A stretch of DNA of 64,000 bases from Lawsonibacter sp900766145. GTDB lineage: Bacteria; Bacillota; Clostridia; Oscillospirales; Oscillospiraceae. Shown here piece by piece: positions 51,503 through 59,682 of this stretch. The DNA is taken from NCBI RefSeq assembly GCF_030372275.1, contig NZ_JAUDDJ010000012.1; one strand, written 5' to 3'. The position numbers and the translations under genes were made by a program. The notes beneath the pieces were generated by a model that was not told the origin of the DNA, did not search any database, and saw nothing but the letters and a program-made list of their open reading frames with translations. Every line of letters begins with the position of its first letter. The stretch's first letter is position 1.

Positions 51503-52633
51503 ATGTCCGTATCCAAAGTTTATTTTACTGATTTTCACACCGAGGCCTTCGGCGATGGTCTGCCCACCAAGCTGAAAAAGCTGATCAAGCGGGCCGGTAT
51601 CGCCGATCTGGACCTGGAGGGTAAGTTTGTCGCCATCAAGATGCACTTCGGTGAGCTGGGCAATATCAGCTATCTGCGGCCCAACTACGCCCGGGCGGTG
51701 GTGGACGTGGTGAAGGAGCTGGGCGGCAAGCCCTTCCTTACCGACTGCAACACTATGTACCCCGGCAGCCGGAAGAACGCCCTGGAGCACCTGGAGTGTG
51801 CCTGGCAGAACGGCTTTACGCCTCTGACCGTGGGCTGCCCCATCCTCATCGGCGACGGCCTGAAGGGCACTGACGACGTGGAGGTGCCCGTGGTAGGCGG
51901 TGAGTACGTGGAGAAGGCCAAGATCGGCCGGGCGGTGATGGACGCTGACGTGTTTATCTCCCTGACTCACTTCAAGGGCCACGAGATGACCGGCTTTGGC
52001 GGCACTATCAAGAACATCGGCATGGGCTGCGGTTCCCGGGCCGGTAAGACCGAGCAGCACGCCAGCGGCAAGCCCCAGATCAACCCCGAGCTGTGCCGGG
52101 GCTGCACCCGCTGCCAGAAGGAGTGCGCCAACGGCGGCCTGGTCTTTGACAAGGAAGCACGGAAGATGACCGTGGACCAGAACAACTGCGTAGGCTGCGG
52201 CCGCTGCCTTGGCGCCTGCAACTTTGACGCCATCTACTTTGTCAACGACAACGCCAACTCCACTTTGAACTGCCGCATGGCCGAGTACACCAAGGCGGTG
52301 CTGGACGGCCGTCCCAACTTCCATATTTCTCTGGTGGTGGATGTGTCTCCCAACTGCGACTGCCACGGGGAGAACGACATTCCCATCCTGCCCAACATTG
52401 GCATGTTTGCCTCCTTTGACCCCCTGGCCCTGGATCAGGCCTGCGTGGACGCCTGCCTGGCGGCTCAGCCTATGCCCGGCAGCCAGCTGGCCAAGCACCT
52501 GGCCGACCCCAACTTCCACGACCACCACGACCACTTCACCAACTCCACCCCCGAGTCGGAGTGGAAGAGCTGTCTGGAGCACGCGGCCAAGATTGGCCTG
52601 GGCTCTCGGGAGTATGAGCTGATTAAAATGTAA
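51503..52633 (+). CDS. DUF362 protein with ferredoxin-type 2[4Fe-4S] domain
   Basis: A 376-residue cytoplasmic protein. The DUF362 part covers about residues 1-190 (KVYFTDFHTEAF; MHFGELGNISYLRPNYAR). Two CxxCxxCxxxC clusters follow near 193-240 (CRGCTRCQKEC and CVGCGRCLGAC), each binding a [4Fe-4S] cluster, then more DUF362 sequence. The ATG at 51503 follows GAGGGG. These proteins are common in anaerobes and are thought to shuttle electrons; partners are unknown. Confidence 0.88.
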   Translation: MSVSKVYFTDFHTEAFGDGLPTKLKKLIKRAGIADLDLEGKFVAIKMHFGELGNISYLRPNYARAVVDVVKELGGKPFLTDCNTMYPGSRKNALEHLECAWQNGFTPLTVGCPILIGDGLKGTDDVEVPVVGGEYVEKAKIGRAVMDADVFISLTHFKGHEMTGFGGTIKNIGMGCGSRAGKTEQHASGKPQINPELCRGCTRCQKECANGGLVFDKEARKMTVDQNNCVGCGRCLGACNFDAIYFVNDNANSTLNCRMAEYTKAVLDGRPNFHISLVVDVSPNCDCHGENDIPILPNIGMFASFDPLALDQACVDACLAAQPMPGSQLAKHLADPNFHDHHDHFTNSTPESEWKSCLEHAAKIGLGSREYELIKM

Positions 52634-52646
52634 AGGCTAAAAACTT

Positions 52647-52680
52647 GCCCCGTCCGGCACCGCCGGGCGGGGCGTTTTCT
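52647..52680 (+). terminator. Terminator after the DUF362 gene
   Basis: GCCCCGTCCGGC and complement (with one G-T pair) around ACCG, followed by GTTTTCTGTTT. Confidence 0.82.
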
Positions 52681-52733
52681 GTTTACTTTGTTCCGAAAGT
52701 CTGGTACAATCAGAGGGCAAAGGGAGGCTACCC

Positions 52734-54104
52734 ATGAAAGAGAAGATCCTTTATTATTGTACGGAATGCGGAAATGAGACCCCCAAGTGGCAGGGCAAGT
52801 GCCCGGCCTGCGGGGCCTGGAATACCATCGTGGAGCGCCCGGCGGAGAAGGCCTCCAAAAAGGGGCCGGTACGCGCCGTGGGCAGCGGACTGGGAGTGGC
52901 GGTAAACCGCCCCAAGCCCATCGCCCAGGTGGAGACCACCGACGAGCTGCGCTTTCCTACCGGAATGGGAGAGCTGGACCGGGTGCTGGGCGGGGGAGCC
53001 GTGAAGGGCTCCCTGGTGCTGGTGGGCGGTGCGCCGGGCATCGGCAAGTCCACACTGATGCTCCAGATCTGCGGCTCCCTGTGCCGGTTTGCCAATGTGC
53101 TGTATGTGTCCGGCGAGGAGTCCGAGCGGCAGATCAAGCTGCGGGCCGAGCGGCTGAAAGTGGGCGGGGAGGGGTTGTACCTCCTGTCCGAAACAAGCCT
53201 GGACAACCTGGTGGACGCGGTCCACGAATTAAAGCCCGACATCCTGATTGTCGACTCCATCCAGACCCTGTATCACGGGGACCTGTCTGCCTCGCCGGGC
53301 AGCGTGAGCCAGGTGAAGGAGTGCACCATGGCCCTGATGCAGCTGGCAAAAGGGGAGGGGCTCACCATCTTTGTCATCGGCCACGTGAACAAGGAGGGCT
53401 CTATCGCCGGCCCCAAGGTGCTGGAGCACATGGTGGACTGCGTCCTGTACTTCGAGGGCGAGCGGCACATGTCCTATCGAATCCTCCGGGCCGCCAAAAA
53501 CCGCTTTGGCGCCACCAATGAGATTGGCGTGTTTGAAATGGAGGACGGCGGGCTCAGCGAGGTGCCCAACCCCTCAGAGACCCTGCTGGCCGGACGGCCG
53601 GAGGGTGTGCCCGGCTCCTGCGTCACCTGCGTGATGGAGGGCGTGCGGCCGGTATTGGCCGAGGTGCAGGCCCTGGTGGTGCCCAGCAGTCTGGGCAACC
53701 CCCGGCGGGTGAGCAACGGCTTTGAGTATAACCGGGCCATGCTGCTGCTGGCGGTGCTGGAAAAGCGGGGCGGCCTGCTGCTGGGGAACTGCGACGCCTA
53801 TTTGAACGTCATCGGCGGCCTGTCGTTGGACGAGCCCGCCGCAGACCTGGCCGCCATGATGGCCATGGCGTCCAGCTTTCGGGACAAGCCGGTGCCCAGC
53901 GACCTGGCCGCTATTGGTGAGGTAGGACTAACTGGAGAGCTGCGTGCCGTGAACACCTTGGGGCAGAGGCTGTCCGAGGTGCGGCGGCTGGGCTTTACCA
54001 AGTGCCTGATCCCCAAGCGGACCCAGGGGAAGCTGGTGGTGCCCGAGGGGCTGGAGCTCATCCGGGTGGCCAACATCCGGGAGGCTCTGGCGGCCTTGCT
54101 GTAA
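52734..54104 (+). CDS. radA: DNA repair protein RadA
   Basis: A 456-residue RecA-like helicase that extends D-loops in recombination repair. The zinc finger YCTECGNETPKWQGKCPACG (C9, C12, C23, C26) opens the protein. Walker A is GGAPGIGKST near residue 100, the RadA-specific KNRFG lies near 256, and the C-terminal third is a Lon-like domain (GGLSLDEPAADLAAMMAMASS). AAAGGGAGG precedes the ATG. The 3' end is overlapped by a - strand reading frame. Confidence 0.96.
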   Translation: MKEKILYYCTECGNETPKWQGKCPACGAWNTIVERPAEKASKKGPVRAVGSGLGVAVNRPKPIAQVETTDELRFPTGMGELDRVLGGGAVKGSLVLVGGAPGIGKSTLMLQICGSLCRFANVLYVSGEESERQIKLRAERLKVGGEGLYLLSETSLDNLVDAVHELKPDILIVDSIQTLYHGDLSASPGSVSQVKECTMALMQLAKGEGLTIFVIGHVNKEGSIAGPKVLEHMVDCVLYFEGERHMSYRILRAAKNRFGATNEIGVFEMEDGGLSEVPNPSETLLAGRPEGVPGSCVTCVMEGVRPVLAEVQALVVPSSLGNPRRVSNGFEYNRAMLLLAVLEKRGGLLLGNCDAYLNVIGGLSLDEPAADLAAMMAMASSFRDKPVPSDLAAIGEVGLTGELRAVNTLGQRLSEVRRLGFTKCLIPKRTQGKLVVPEGLELIRVANIREALAALL

Positions 54105-54233
54105 GGGCTGCGAGACCACCGGCACAAAGTTGACACAGCCATGTCCGGGCCAGCCCCAGGAGCCGGCCCGGACCAATTCACATAGCCCGTCCCGCTGATA
54201 GACGCAGGGGTCGGTGCAGTGGATCAAACTCAT
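53928..54233 (-). CDS. Small cysteine-motif protein overlapping radA antisense
   Basis: The - strand frame begins MSLIHCTDPCVYQRDGLCEL and then GHGCVNFVP, a spacing of cysteines I know from a family of roughly 45-60-residue Clostridia proteins (CTxxCxYQxDGxC ... CxxF). GGAGGTG lies seven bases before the ATG at 54233, good evidence of translation. The frame has no stop after the motif and runs 177 bases into the 3' end of radA on the opposite strand, so the last 60 residues are radA antisense. The first 40 residues are credible; the extension may reflect a lost stop codon. Confidence 0.5.
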   Translation of the reverse strand: MSLIHCTDPCVYQRDGLCELVRAGSWGWPGHGCVNFVPVVSQPLQQGRQSLPDVGHPDELQPLGHHQLPLGPLGDQALGKAQPPHLGQPLPQGVHGTQLSS

Positions 54234-54351
54234 GGACACACACCTCCAAAAAACGGGTGTCCAAAGTATGTCCGCTGCGCCGCCAGTTTATCCGGCAGGA
54301 CAGATCATCCGAAAGGAGGGGCCGCGGGGCCCATATTCAGGTAAATTTATA

Positions 54352-54379
54352 AGTCAACAAAATGAAAATTTTGTTGACT
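54352..54379. other. 28-bp palindrome with dif-like geometry
   Basis: Left arm AGTCAACAAAA, centre TGAAAA, right arm TTTTGTTGACT: 11-6-11 bp, the geometry of Xer recombination sites, with arms exactly complementary. The right arm matches the E. coli XerD arm TTATGTTAAAT at 8 of 11 positions. It lies 80 bp before a XerS-like recombinase gene. The rest of 54241-54459 shows no gene. As RNA it would be a 12-bp stem with a GAAA loop, so a hairpin role is the alternative; no U-run follows. Confidence 0.55.
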
Positions 54380-54459
54380 AGAGTGGAGGCTGAAACGGCC
54401 TCTGCCCTGGATTTGCCCGATTTTGGCCGGTTTCCGGCCATCCCGGCGGACGCCACACT

Positions 54460-55488
54460 ATGATAGATTATCGCACCGAAGCACCACCCATTTTACGTGA
54501 TTTCCTCGTCTACCACGAGACCATTCAGGGCCACTCCCGGGCCACGGTCGACGAATACTTCCTGGACCTGCGCAGCTTTTTCCGATTTCTCAAGCTGGAC
54601 AAAGGCCGCGTGTCCAAGGATACGCCGTTTGATGAGATCTCCATTGACGACGTGGATCTGGATCTGGTCCGCGGCGTCACGCTCAGCGACGTGTACGCCT
54701 ACATGAATTACTTGTCCCGGGACCGCGCGGTCCATCCCAACAGCGCTGACGCCCACTACGGCTTGGCGCCTGCCGCCCGAGCCCGCAAAGCCGCCGCCAT
54801 CCGTTCCTTTTATAAATATCTCTCCAGCAAGGCCAAACTCATCTCCGAAAACCCCATGCAGGATCTGGACGCGCCCCGGCTGAAAAAAACGCTGCCACGT
54901 TACCTGAATCTGGATGAGAGCGTGGAACTGCTGGACCATGTGGACGGCCCCAACCAGGTACGGGATTACTGTATCCTAACTCTGTTTCTCAACTGCGGCC
55001 TGCGAATCTCTGAGCTCATCGGCCTCAACGTCACCGACGTGCGTGGCGATCAGCTGCGGGTGTTAGGCAAGGGTAACAAAGAGCGTGTTCTCTTTTTAAA
55101 TGAGGCCTGCCGCTCCGCTCTGGACGACTGGATGACCGAGCGCTCCACCTTGACCCTGCTGGATCAGAACGCCCTGTTTGTTACCCCACGCAACCGGAAA
55201 CGGATCACCCGGGCGGCGGTCCACAAGCTGGTAAAAAAGCACCTGTCCGCCGCCGGGCTGGACAGCACCAAGTACTCCTCCCATAAGCTGCGCCACACCG
55301 CCGCCACCCTGATGCTACAAAACGGCGTGGATGTGCGCACCCTCCAGGAGGTGCTGGGCCACGACCACCTGAACACCACCCAGATCTACACCCACGTAGA
55401 TAACGACGACCTGCGCACCGCCGCCCGGGCCAATCCTCTGGCCAAGGTGCGGAAAACAGCAAAAGAGAAGCAAAAAGACGCAGAATAA
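54460..55488 (+). CDS. Tyrosine recombinase, XerS-like
   Basis: A 342-residue tyrosine recombinase, longer than the usual 295-305 residues of XerC/XerD and close to XerS. The N-terminal core-binding domain reads LRDFLVYHETIQGHSRATVDEYFLDLRSFFRF. The catalytic residues are present: R in NCGLRISEL near 185, HKLRHTAATLM near 277, LGHDHLNTTQIYTHV with the histidine and nucleophile tyrosine near 298-310. No ribosome site is obvious before the ATG, so expression may be low or leaderless. A role in chromosome dimer resolution at the adjacent palindrome is inferred from position and size. Confidence 0.85.
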   Translation: MIDYRTEAPPILRDFLVYHETIQGHSRATVDEYFLDLRSFFRFLKLDKGRVSKDTPFDEISIDDVDLDLVRGVTLSDVYAYMNYLSRDRAVHPNSADAHYGLAPAARARKAAAIRSFYKYLSSKAKLISENPMQDLDAPRLKKTLPRYLNLDESVELLDHVDGPNQVRDYCILTLFLNCGLRISELIGLNVTDVRGDQLRVLGKGNKERVLFLNEACRSALDDWMTERSTLTLLDQNALFVTPRNRKRITRAAVHKLVKKHLSAAGLDSTKYSSHKLRHTAATLMLQNGVDVRTLQEVLGHDHLNTTQIYTHVDNDDLRTAARANPLAKVRKTAKEKQKDAE

Positions 55489-55496
55489 GCAAAAAT

Positions 55497-55532
55497 GCGC
55501 CGGAAACTTGGAAAAACCCAAGTTTCCGGCGC
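55497..55532. terminator. Bidirectional terminator after the recombinase
   Basis: GCGCCGGAAACTTGG and exact complement with a short A loop. It lies between the recombinase (+) and the NhaC relic (-). A closely similar hairpin lies at 56915. Confidence 0.8.
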
Positions 55533-55544
55533 GTTCCCTCTTCC

Positions 55545-56843
55545 CTATCCCCTTTTACATGTTACCTTCTCCGCGCCCAGCCGCCACAGGGGCAGCAGGT
55601 AGAGGAAAAAGGCAAATCAGATGCTGGTGATGGGTGCGCCTGCCGAAGCCAGGGGCACGCCTCCGGCGATGGACCAGGGGATCAGCGGCGCCACCACCAC
55701 CGCCGTGTTTTCCAGGGCGATAGCGGTCTCCTCCCGGCTGGGCTGGGTGTCCTGGCACAGCTGGTGGGTCAGGATGATGGCCAGGGTCTGGTTGCAGGCA
55801 ATGGCAGAAGCAAAGACGCTGGTGACCAGCATGGCTCCGTAGGGAGTGATGCGGCGGCTCAGAGCCAGAATGGACTGCTGAAGTCCGTCCAACAGCCCGG
55901 TTTTCTGGAAGATGCCGGAGTAGGCTGAGGAGATACAGATGATGGCCGCCACCTTCACCATAGAACTGACGCCGCCGCCGTTGAGCATGGCACCCACGGC
56001 CTCCTCCCTGGCCTGGTAGCCCAGCAGGGAAAAGCGGAGCAACGCCCCAGGCGAAAGCTGCTGGAGAAACAGAACGATGGGAATGGCAGAGAGAATGCTG
56101 GCCCCCATGGCCCACTTCACCGGCACCCGGCACAGGGCCAGGGCAAAGATCACCAGGGCGGGCAGAAGAGCGATCCAGTGCAGGTGGAATTCCGTCTCAA
56201 ACACAGCGGCCAGGTCCAGAGAGGTCTGGGTGTGCGGAGTAGCCACGCCCACAAAGAGGTACAGCAAGCTGGTTACCAGAAAGGGTACCCAGGAGGTGCG
56301 CAGCATGCCCCGAATGTTATCAAAAATGTTGGTTTGGGTGAGCTCGGAGACCAGCAGGGCGCTAGTAGACACCGGAGAGCACCGGTCCCCGAAAAACACG
56401 CCGGAGAGCACTGCTCCCCCCACCAGAACGGTGGGAACCTCCATGGCCGCCCCAAGAGTGGCGCAGATGACGCCCATAGTGGCCGCCGTGCCGAAGGAGG
56501 TGCCGGTGAGCACCGACACCAGACAGTTGAGCAAAAAGGTCATGAGCAGAAACACCGAGGGGCGGATAAAGGGCGTGGTGTAGCTGATAATGGCCGGGAT
56601 GGTGCCCGCGGCCCGCCACAGGGCAGTGAGTACACCAATAAGGAGAAATGTAATCAGAATATTGCGGGAGGTTTTGACTCCATCCAGACACATCTTTCCC
56701 AGCTCACGCCAGCCGTAGCCCCGTCTGCGGCCATAGGCCAGGAAAATAGCCAAACCTACCACCAGGGCGTACAGAATGGACCAGTTCAGCGCCACGCACA
56801 CCACCAGGACGGCACAAAACAGCACCAGTGTCACCGTCTCCAA
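55545..56843 (-). pseudogene. NhaC-family antiporter with a premature stop near the C-terminus
   Basis: The main frame (55617-56843, 408 residues) is a membrane protein with NhaC features: LTGTSFGTAATMGVICATLG, SGVFFGDRCSPVSTSALL and the late VVVAPLIPWSIAGG block. It ends at a TGA (55619-55617) after SAGAPITSI. Reading on in the same frame gives FAFFLYLLPLWRLGAEKV, the expected last helix and tail, to a TAG at 55545. A leucine or tryptophan codon has probably become TGA. The shortened protein lacks its last helix and is likely impaired. It is unrelated in locus to the NhaC gene at 10 kb. Confidence 0.78.
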
Positions 56844-56914
56844 GTCTCTATCTCCCCTCTCTTACCGATTAGCATAGCACAGTTGACACAAAATGAAAAG
56901 AGGACAGACGCGAC

Positions 56915-56953
56915 CGCGCCGGGAACTTGAAGTACATCCAAGTTCCCGGCGCG
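56915..56953 (-). terminator. Terminator of the second DUF4179 operon
   Basis: GCGCCGGGAACTTG and CAAGTTCCCGGCGC form a strong stem, 28 bp past the DUF4179 stop. It resembles the hairpin at 55497 in sequence, so the NhaC relic is bracketed by a matched pair. Confidence 0.75.
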
Positions 56954-56980
56954 TAGAATGTTAAATATGGTAGGTTTTTG

Positions 56981-58540
56981 TTATGGATCTGCCCGCCGGA
57001 CGATGAGAAAATAGTGCTCCGTCTTCGCATCTAGCTTTACGGTCTTGATGCCTGCCTCCAGGTCAAAGCCGAAGTTCTGCCACAGAATTTCGATCTGTCC
57101 ACGGTCCTCCAGGGTAGCAGTCTGCTCCGTACACGCGAGGTTAGAGCACAGGGTGGTCATCAGGTCGTAGCCTCGGGCCCCCTCGTTAGGCTGTTCGCAG
57201 CTGTAGTCACAGCTGCCATCTTTTTTCATGAAGGCGGTCACCGTGAGGCTGCCCCCGGCGGGGACGGTGACCTGGGCCTCTAACCAGCACACCCGCTGGA
57301 TTCCCTCCGCATCAGAGGCCACATCCTCCAGCCAGCCGGCGCTGTATCGTGATGCTTCCTGTGAAGTTAGCCCGCCATAGGCCAGCAGCTGTTCCAAAAC
57401 CACCCGATAGTAACGTTCAAAATCCATCTGCATATCAGAAGGAGACGAAAACTCCCGTTCCTGCGTGAATCGAGTGAGAATCTCCCGAAGCATCGTGTCC
57501 AGGTTGCTCTCGTACCGTTCCACAGTGACCCCGCAGCCCTCCAGCTTGGGCGTATCCTCATCCACGCCGCCGGTGACATAGCCGTCCACCGTCAGATTTC
57601 TAATATCCTCACCGATCACAATCAGGTAGTAGGGCTCCCCATAGTTGGATTCCCGCTCCTCCGGGATGGAGAAGCCCTGGACCATGGTCCCGCTTTCCGG
57701 GTCATACCGGCAGCCGTGGAAACCGTAGGTCAAAACACGGGTTTTATCGTAATCCAGGTCAAAGGATGCCCGCAGAAAGGGGTTTGGGGCCTGTTTGCTG
57801 GCAGACGGGCCATAGGGGTTTGTAAACCGATAGACGGTCACCGGCACCTGGCTCACGTCAGGGGTTTCCTCCAGCGCACGGGCCAGATAACTGCCGTCGG
57901 AGAGCAGATCCCGGTAGTTCTCCCAACTCTCCGGGGAGTCCAGGTTGATGCTGCCCCCCTCCTCTCCATCCAACAGGCCGCCGGCTCCTTCAAAATTACC
58001 GGCATAGGCGCCCACATGCAGCTGGGTCTCCAGCTCATTTCCGTCCATAGACAACACGGGAATATCTCGCTCCAGACTGGGCAGTGAGGTGACAAAGGGG
58101 TAAAGCAGAGTGAGGGTCTGGTCCTCCGCCCCGATGTTGGTCAGAGTGTACTCATCCGTGACAAGAATGTGGCTGTCATACCGCTCCTGCTCCAGCTCCT
58201 CATCCCACACCGGCACCCAGGGGGTAAAGTCCATGGTAATGGCTCGCTGGGCGGTAATGTTTTTGTTTTCCTCCCGCAATGTCATGGGAAGCACCGGTCC
58301 GGCATAGGACTGAAAGGTGATGGCCCCGTCCGCGCCGCTGACAGGCTGGCTGGAGCGCCCGCCTATCAGGGGGATGCGTCCGGTGACGACCCCTGCCACC
58401 AGACAGAAGCAGGCAGCCAGGGCGGCCCAGCCCATCCAGCGTCTTGTTTTACGCCGCTTTCTGGGCTCCAGGGCCGGGTCGATCATCTCGTCGTTCAGGT
58501 TGCTGATGGCCTTAAAAAGGCGCTCGCTCTGCTTGCTCAT
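56981..58540 (-). CDS. DUF4179-type membrane-anchored sigma partner, second copy
   Basis: A 519-residue protein. Residues 1-38 are cytoplasmic and basic (MSKQSERLFKAISNLNDEM ... PRKRRKTRR), then one membrane helix (WAALAACFCLVAGVVTG) and a large outer domain with no recognisable enzyme motif. A longer open frame upstream is shadow coding of the sigma gene. Its ATG overlaps the sigma stop (ATGA). Role as anti-sigma factor or surface sensor is inferred from this pairing, as for the copy at 1757. Confidence 0.75.
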   Translation of the reverse strand: MSKQSERLFKAISNLNDEMIDPALEPRKRRKTRRWMGWAALAACFCLVAGVVTGRIPLIGGRSSQPVSGADGAITFQSYAGPVLPMTLREENKNITAQRAITMDFTPWVPVWDEELEQERYDSHILVTDEYTLTNIGAEDQTLTLLYPFVTSLPSLERDIPVLSMDGNELETQLHVGAYAGNFEGAGGLLDGEEGGSINLDSPESWENYRDLLSDGSYLARALEETPDVSQVPVTVYRFTNPYGPSASKQAPNPFLRASFDLDYDKTRVLTYGFHGCRYDPESGTMVQGFSIPEERESNYGEPYYLIVIGEDIRNLTVDGYVTGGVDEDTPKLEGCGVTVERYESNLDTMLREILTRFTQEREFSSPSDMQMDFERYYRVVLEQLLAYGGLTSQEASRYSAGWLEDVASDAEGIQRVCWLEAQVTVPAGGSLTVTAFMKKDGSCDYSCEQPNEGARGYDLMTTLCSNLACTEQTATLEDRGQIEILWQNFGFDLEAGIKTVKLDAKTEHYFLIVRRADP

Positions 58541-59094
58541 AGTACCACGCCCTCCTTCTCCAGAGCCAGGCGCAGGCTCTGGCGCAGCCGCCGCAGCCGC
58601 TGGGCCAGACCATTGGGCGAGCAGCCCAGCCCGGCTGCCAGCTCCTTTACCGCCTCTCCGCACCAGTAGCGGCGGAGAAACAGATTTCGCTCTTCCAGGG
58701 ATAGAGTCTGGAGCCACCGCTCCACCGCCCGGGCCACCTCCTGGGCCTCCCACTGCTCCTCTGCGCTGGGCACCGCAGGGACGCACTCCTCCAGCTCCAG
58801 CACCAGCGCCTCCATTCCCCCGCCCCGCTTGGCGCTGTACCGCTGCCGCCAGCGGTCGATGGAAAGATTGCGCACGATGCGGCACAGGTAGGCCCGCAGA
58901 CTGTTGGGCCGCTGGGGCGGCATGGTGTTCCAGGCCCGGTGCCAGGTGTCGTTGACACACTCCTCCGCGTCCGGGCGGCTTTGCAGGATGTTGTAGGAGA
59001 CGCTGCGGCACACCGGACCGTACTTCTCCTCTGAGGCTGTGATGGCCCGCTCCTCCCGCTGCCAGTACCAGGCCACGATCTGCTTATCCTCCAT
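58537..59094 (-). CDS. ECF-like sigma-70 family sigma factor, second copy
   Basis: A 185-residue sigma factor: region 2 at about 15-85 (YGPVCRSVSYNILQSRPDAEECVNDTWHRAWN, in two blocks) and region 4 near 120-175 (EERNLFLRRYWCGEAVKELAAGLGCSPNGLAQRLRR). The ATG at 59094 follows GGGGGAG and is preferred to one at 59124. It is only distantly like the factor at 3177. With the DUF4179 gene it forms a complete two-gene signalling unit. Confidence 0.87.
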   Translation of the reverse strand: MEDKQIVAWYWQREERAITASEEKYGPVCRSVSYNILQSRPDAEECVNDTWHRAWNTMPPQRPNSLRAYLCRIVRNLSIDRWRQRYSAKRGGGMEALVLELEECVPAVPSAEEQWEAQEVARAVERWLQTLSLEERNLFLRRYWCGEAVKELAAGLGCSPNGLAQRLRRLRQSLRLALEKEGVVL

Positions 59095-59291
59095 GTGGGC
59101 TCCCCCCTTGTTGTTTCCCTTCATTCATCTGGACGGAATTGCCCGGGGAATATGACCAAAAATCTTCCTTTTATTGTACCATGGCAGAAAAATCCTGCCA
59201 ATGCTCTCGTCCCGGCATTGCGAAACGGCCTCCTGTGTGCTACAATCTATCCCGATGTCTGAAATTTTCTCGGAAAAGAGGGTTTCTTTTG

Positions 59292-59639
59292 ATGTATCCC
59301 ATCTGTGTTTTGATCGCGCTGCTGCCGCCCATTGCCATGCTGGCGGTGGGAATCTGGTGGAAGGTGTCTCCCCCCAAGCTGGAGGGCAAGGGCCTGGCTT
59401 ACCGCACCCAGCTTTCTACCAAGAGCCCGGAGGCCTGGGCCTTTGCCCACAAGCACTGTTCCCGGCTGTGGGTGCGCATGGGCGTCATTTTGACCGCGGC
59501 GGCGGGCATTGCCATGTACCTGCTGCGAGACCAGGACTACCAGACCTTCCTCATCTGGATCCTGGCGGGCGAGATGGCCCTGTTCTGTGTGTCCGCCTTC
59601 CTGGTGGACGCCCTGCTGAAAGCAAATTTTGACGCCTGA
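59292..59639 (+). CDS. Small SdpI-like membrane protein
   Basis: A 115-residue protein with three hydrophobic helices (VLIALLPPIAMLAVGIWW, MGVILTAAAGIAMYLL, FLIWILAGEMALFCVSAFLV). Between the first two lies GLAYRTQLSTKSPEAWAFAHKH, the pattern of SdpI/YhfL proteins (RT ... S ... W ... H), some of which give immunity to the SdpC toxin. The ATG at 59292 lies just before the first helix; the longer frame is unlikely. Function here is unknown. Confidence 0.75.
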   Translation: MYPICVLIALLPPIAMLAVGIWWKVSPPKLEGKGLAYRTQLSTKSPEAWAFAHKHCSRLWVRMGVILTAAAGIAMYLLRDQDYQTFLIWILAGEMALFCVSAFLVDALLKANFDA

Positions 59640-59642
59640 ACA

Positions 59643-59680
59643 ACAAGCCCCATCCGGCAAATGCCGGATGGGGCTTGTTT
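59643..59680. terminator. Bidirectional terminator
   Basis: CAAGCCCCATCCGGCA and exact complement, followed by TTTGT. It lies between the convergent SdpI-like and cwlD genes. Confidence 0.85.
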
Positions 59681-59682
59681 GT

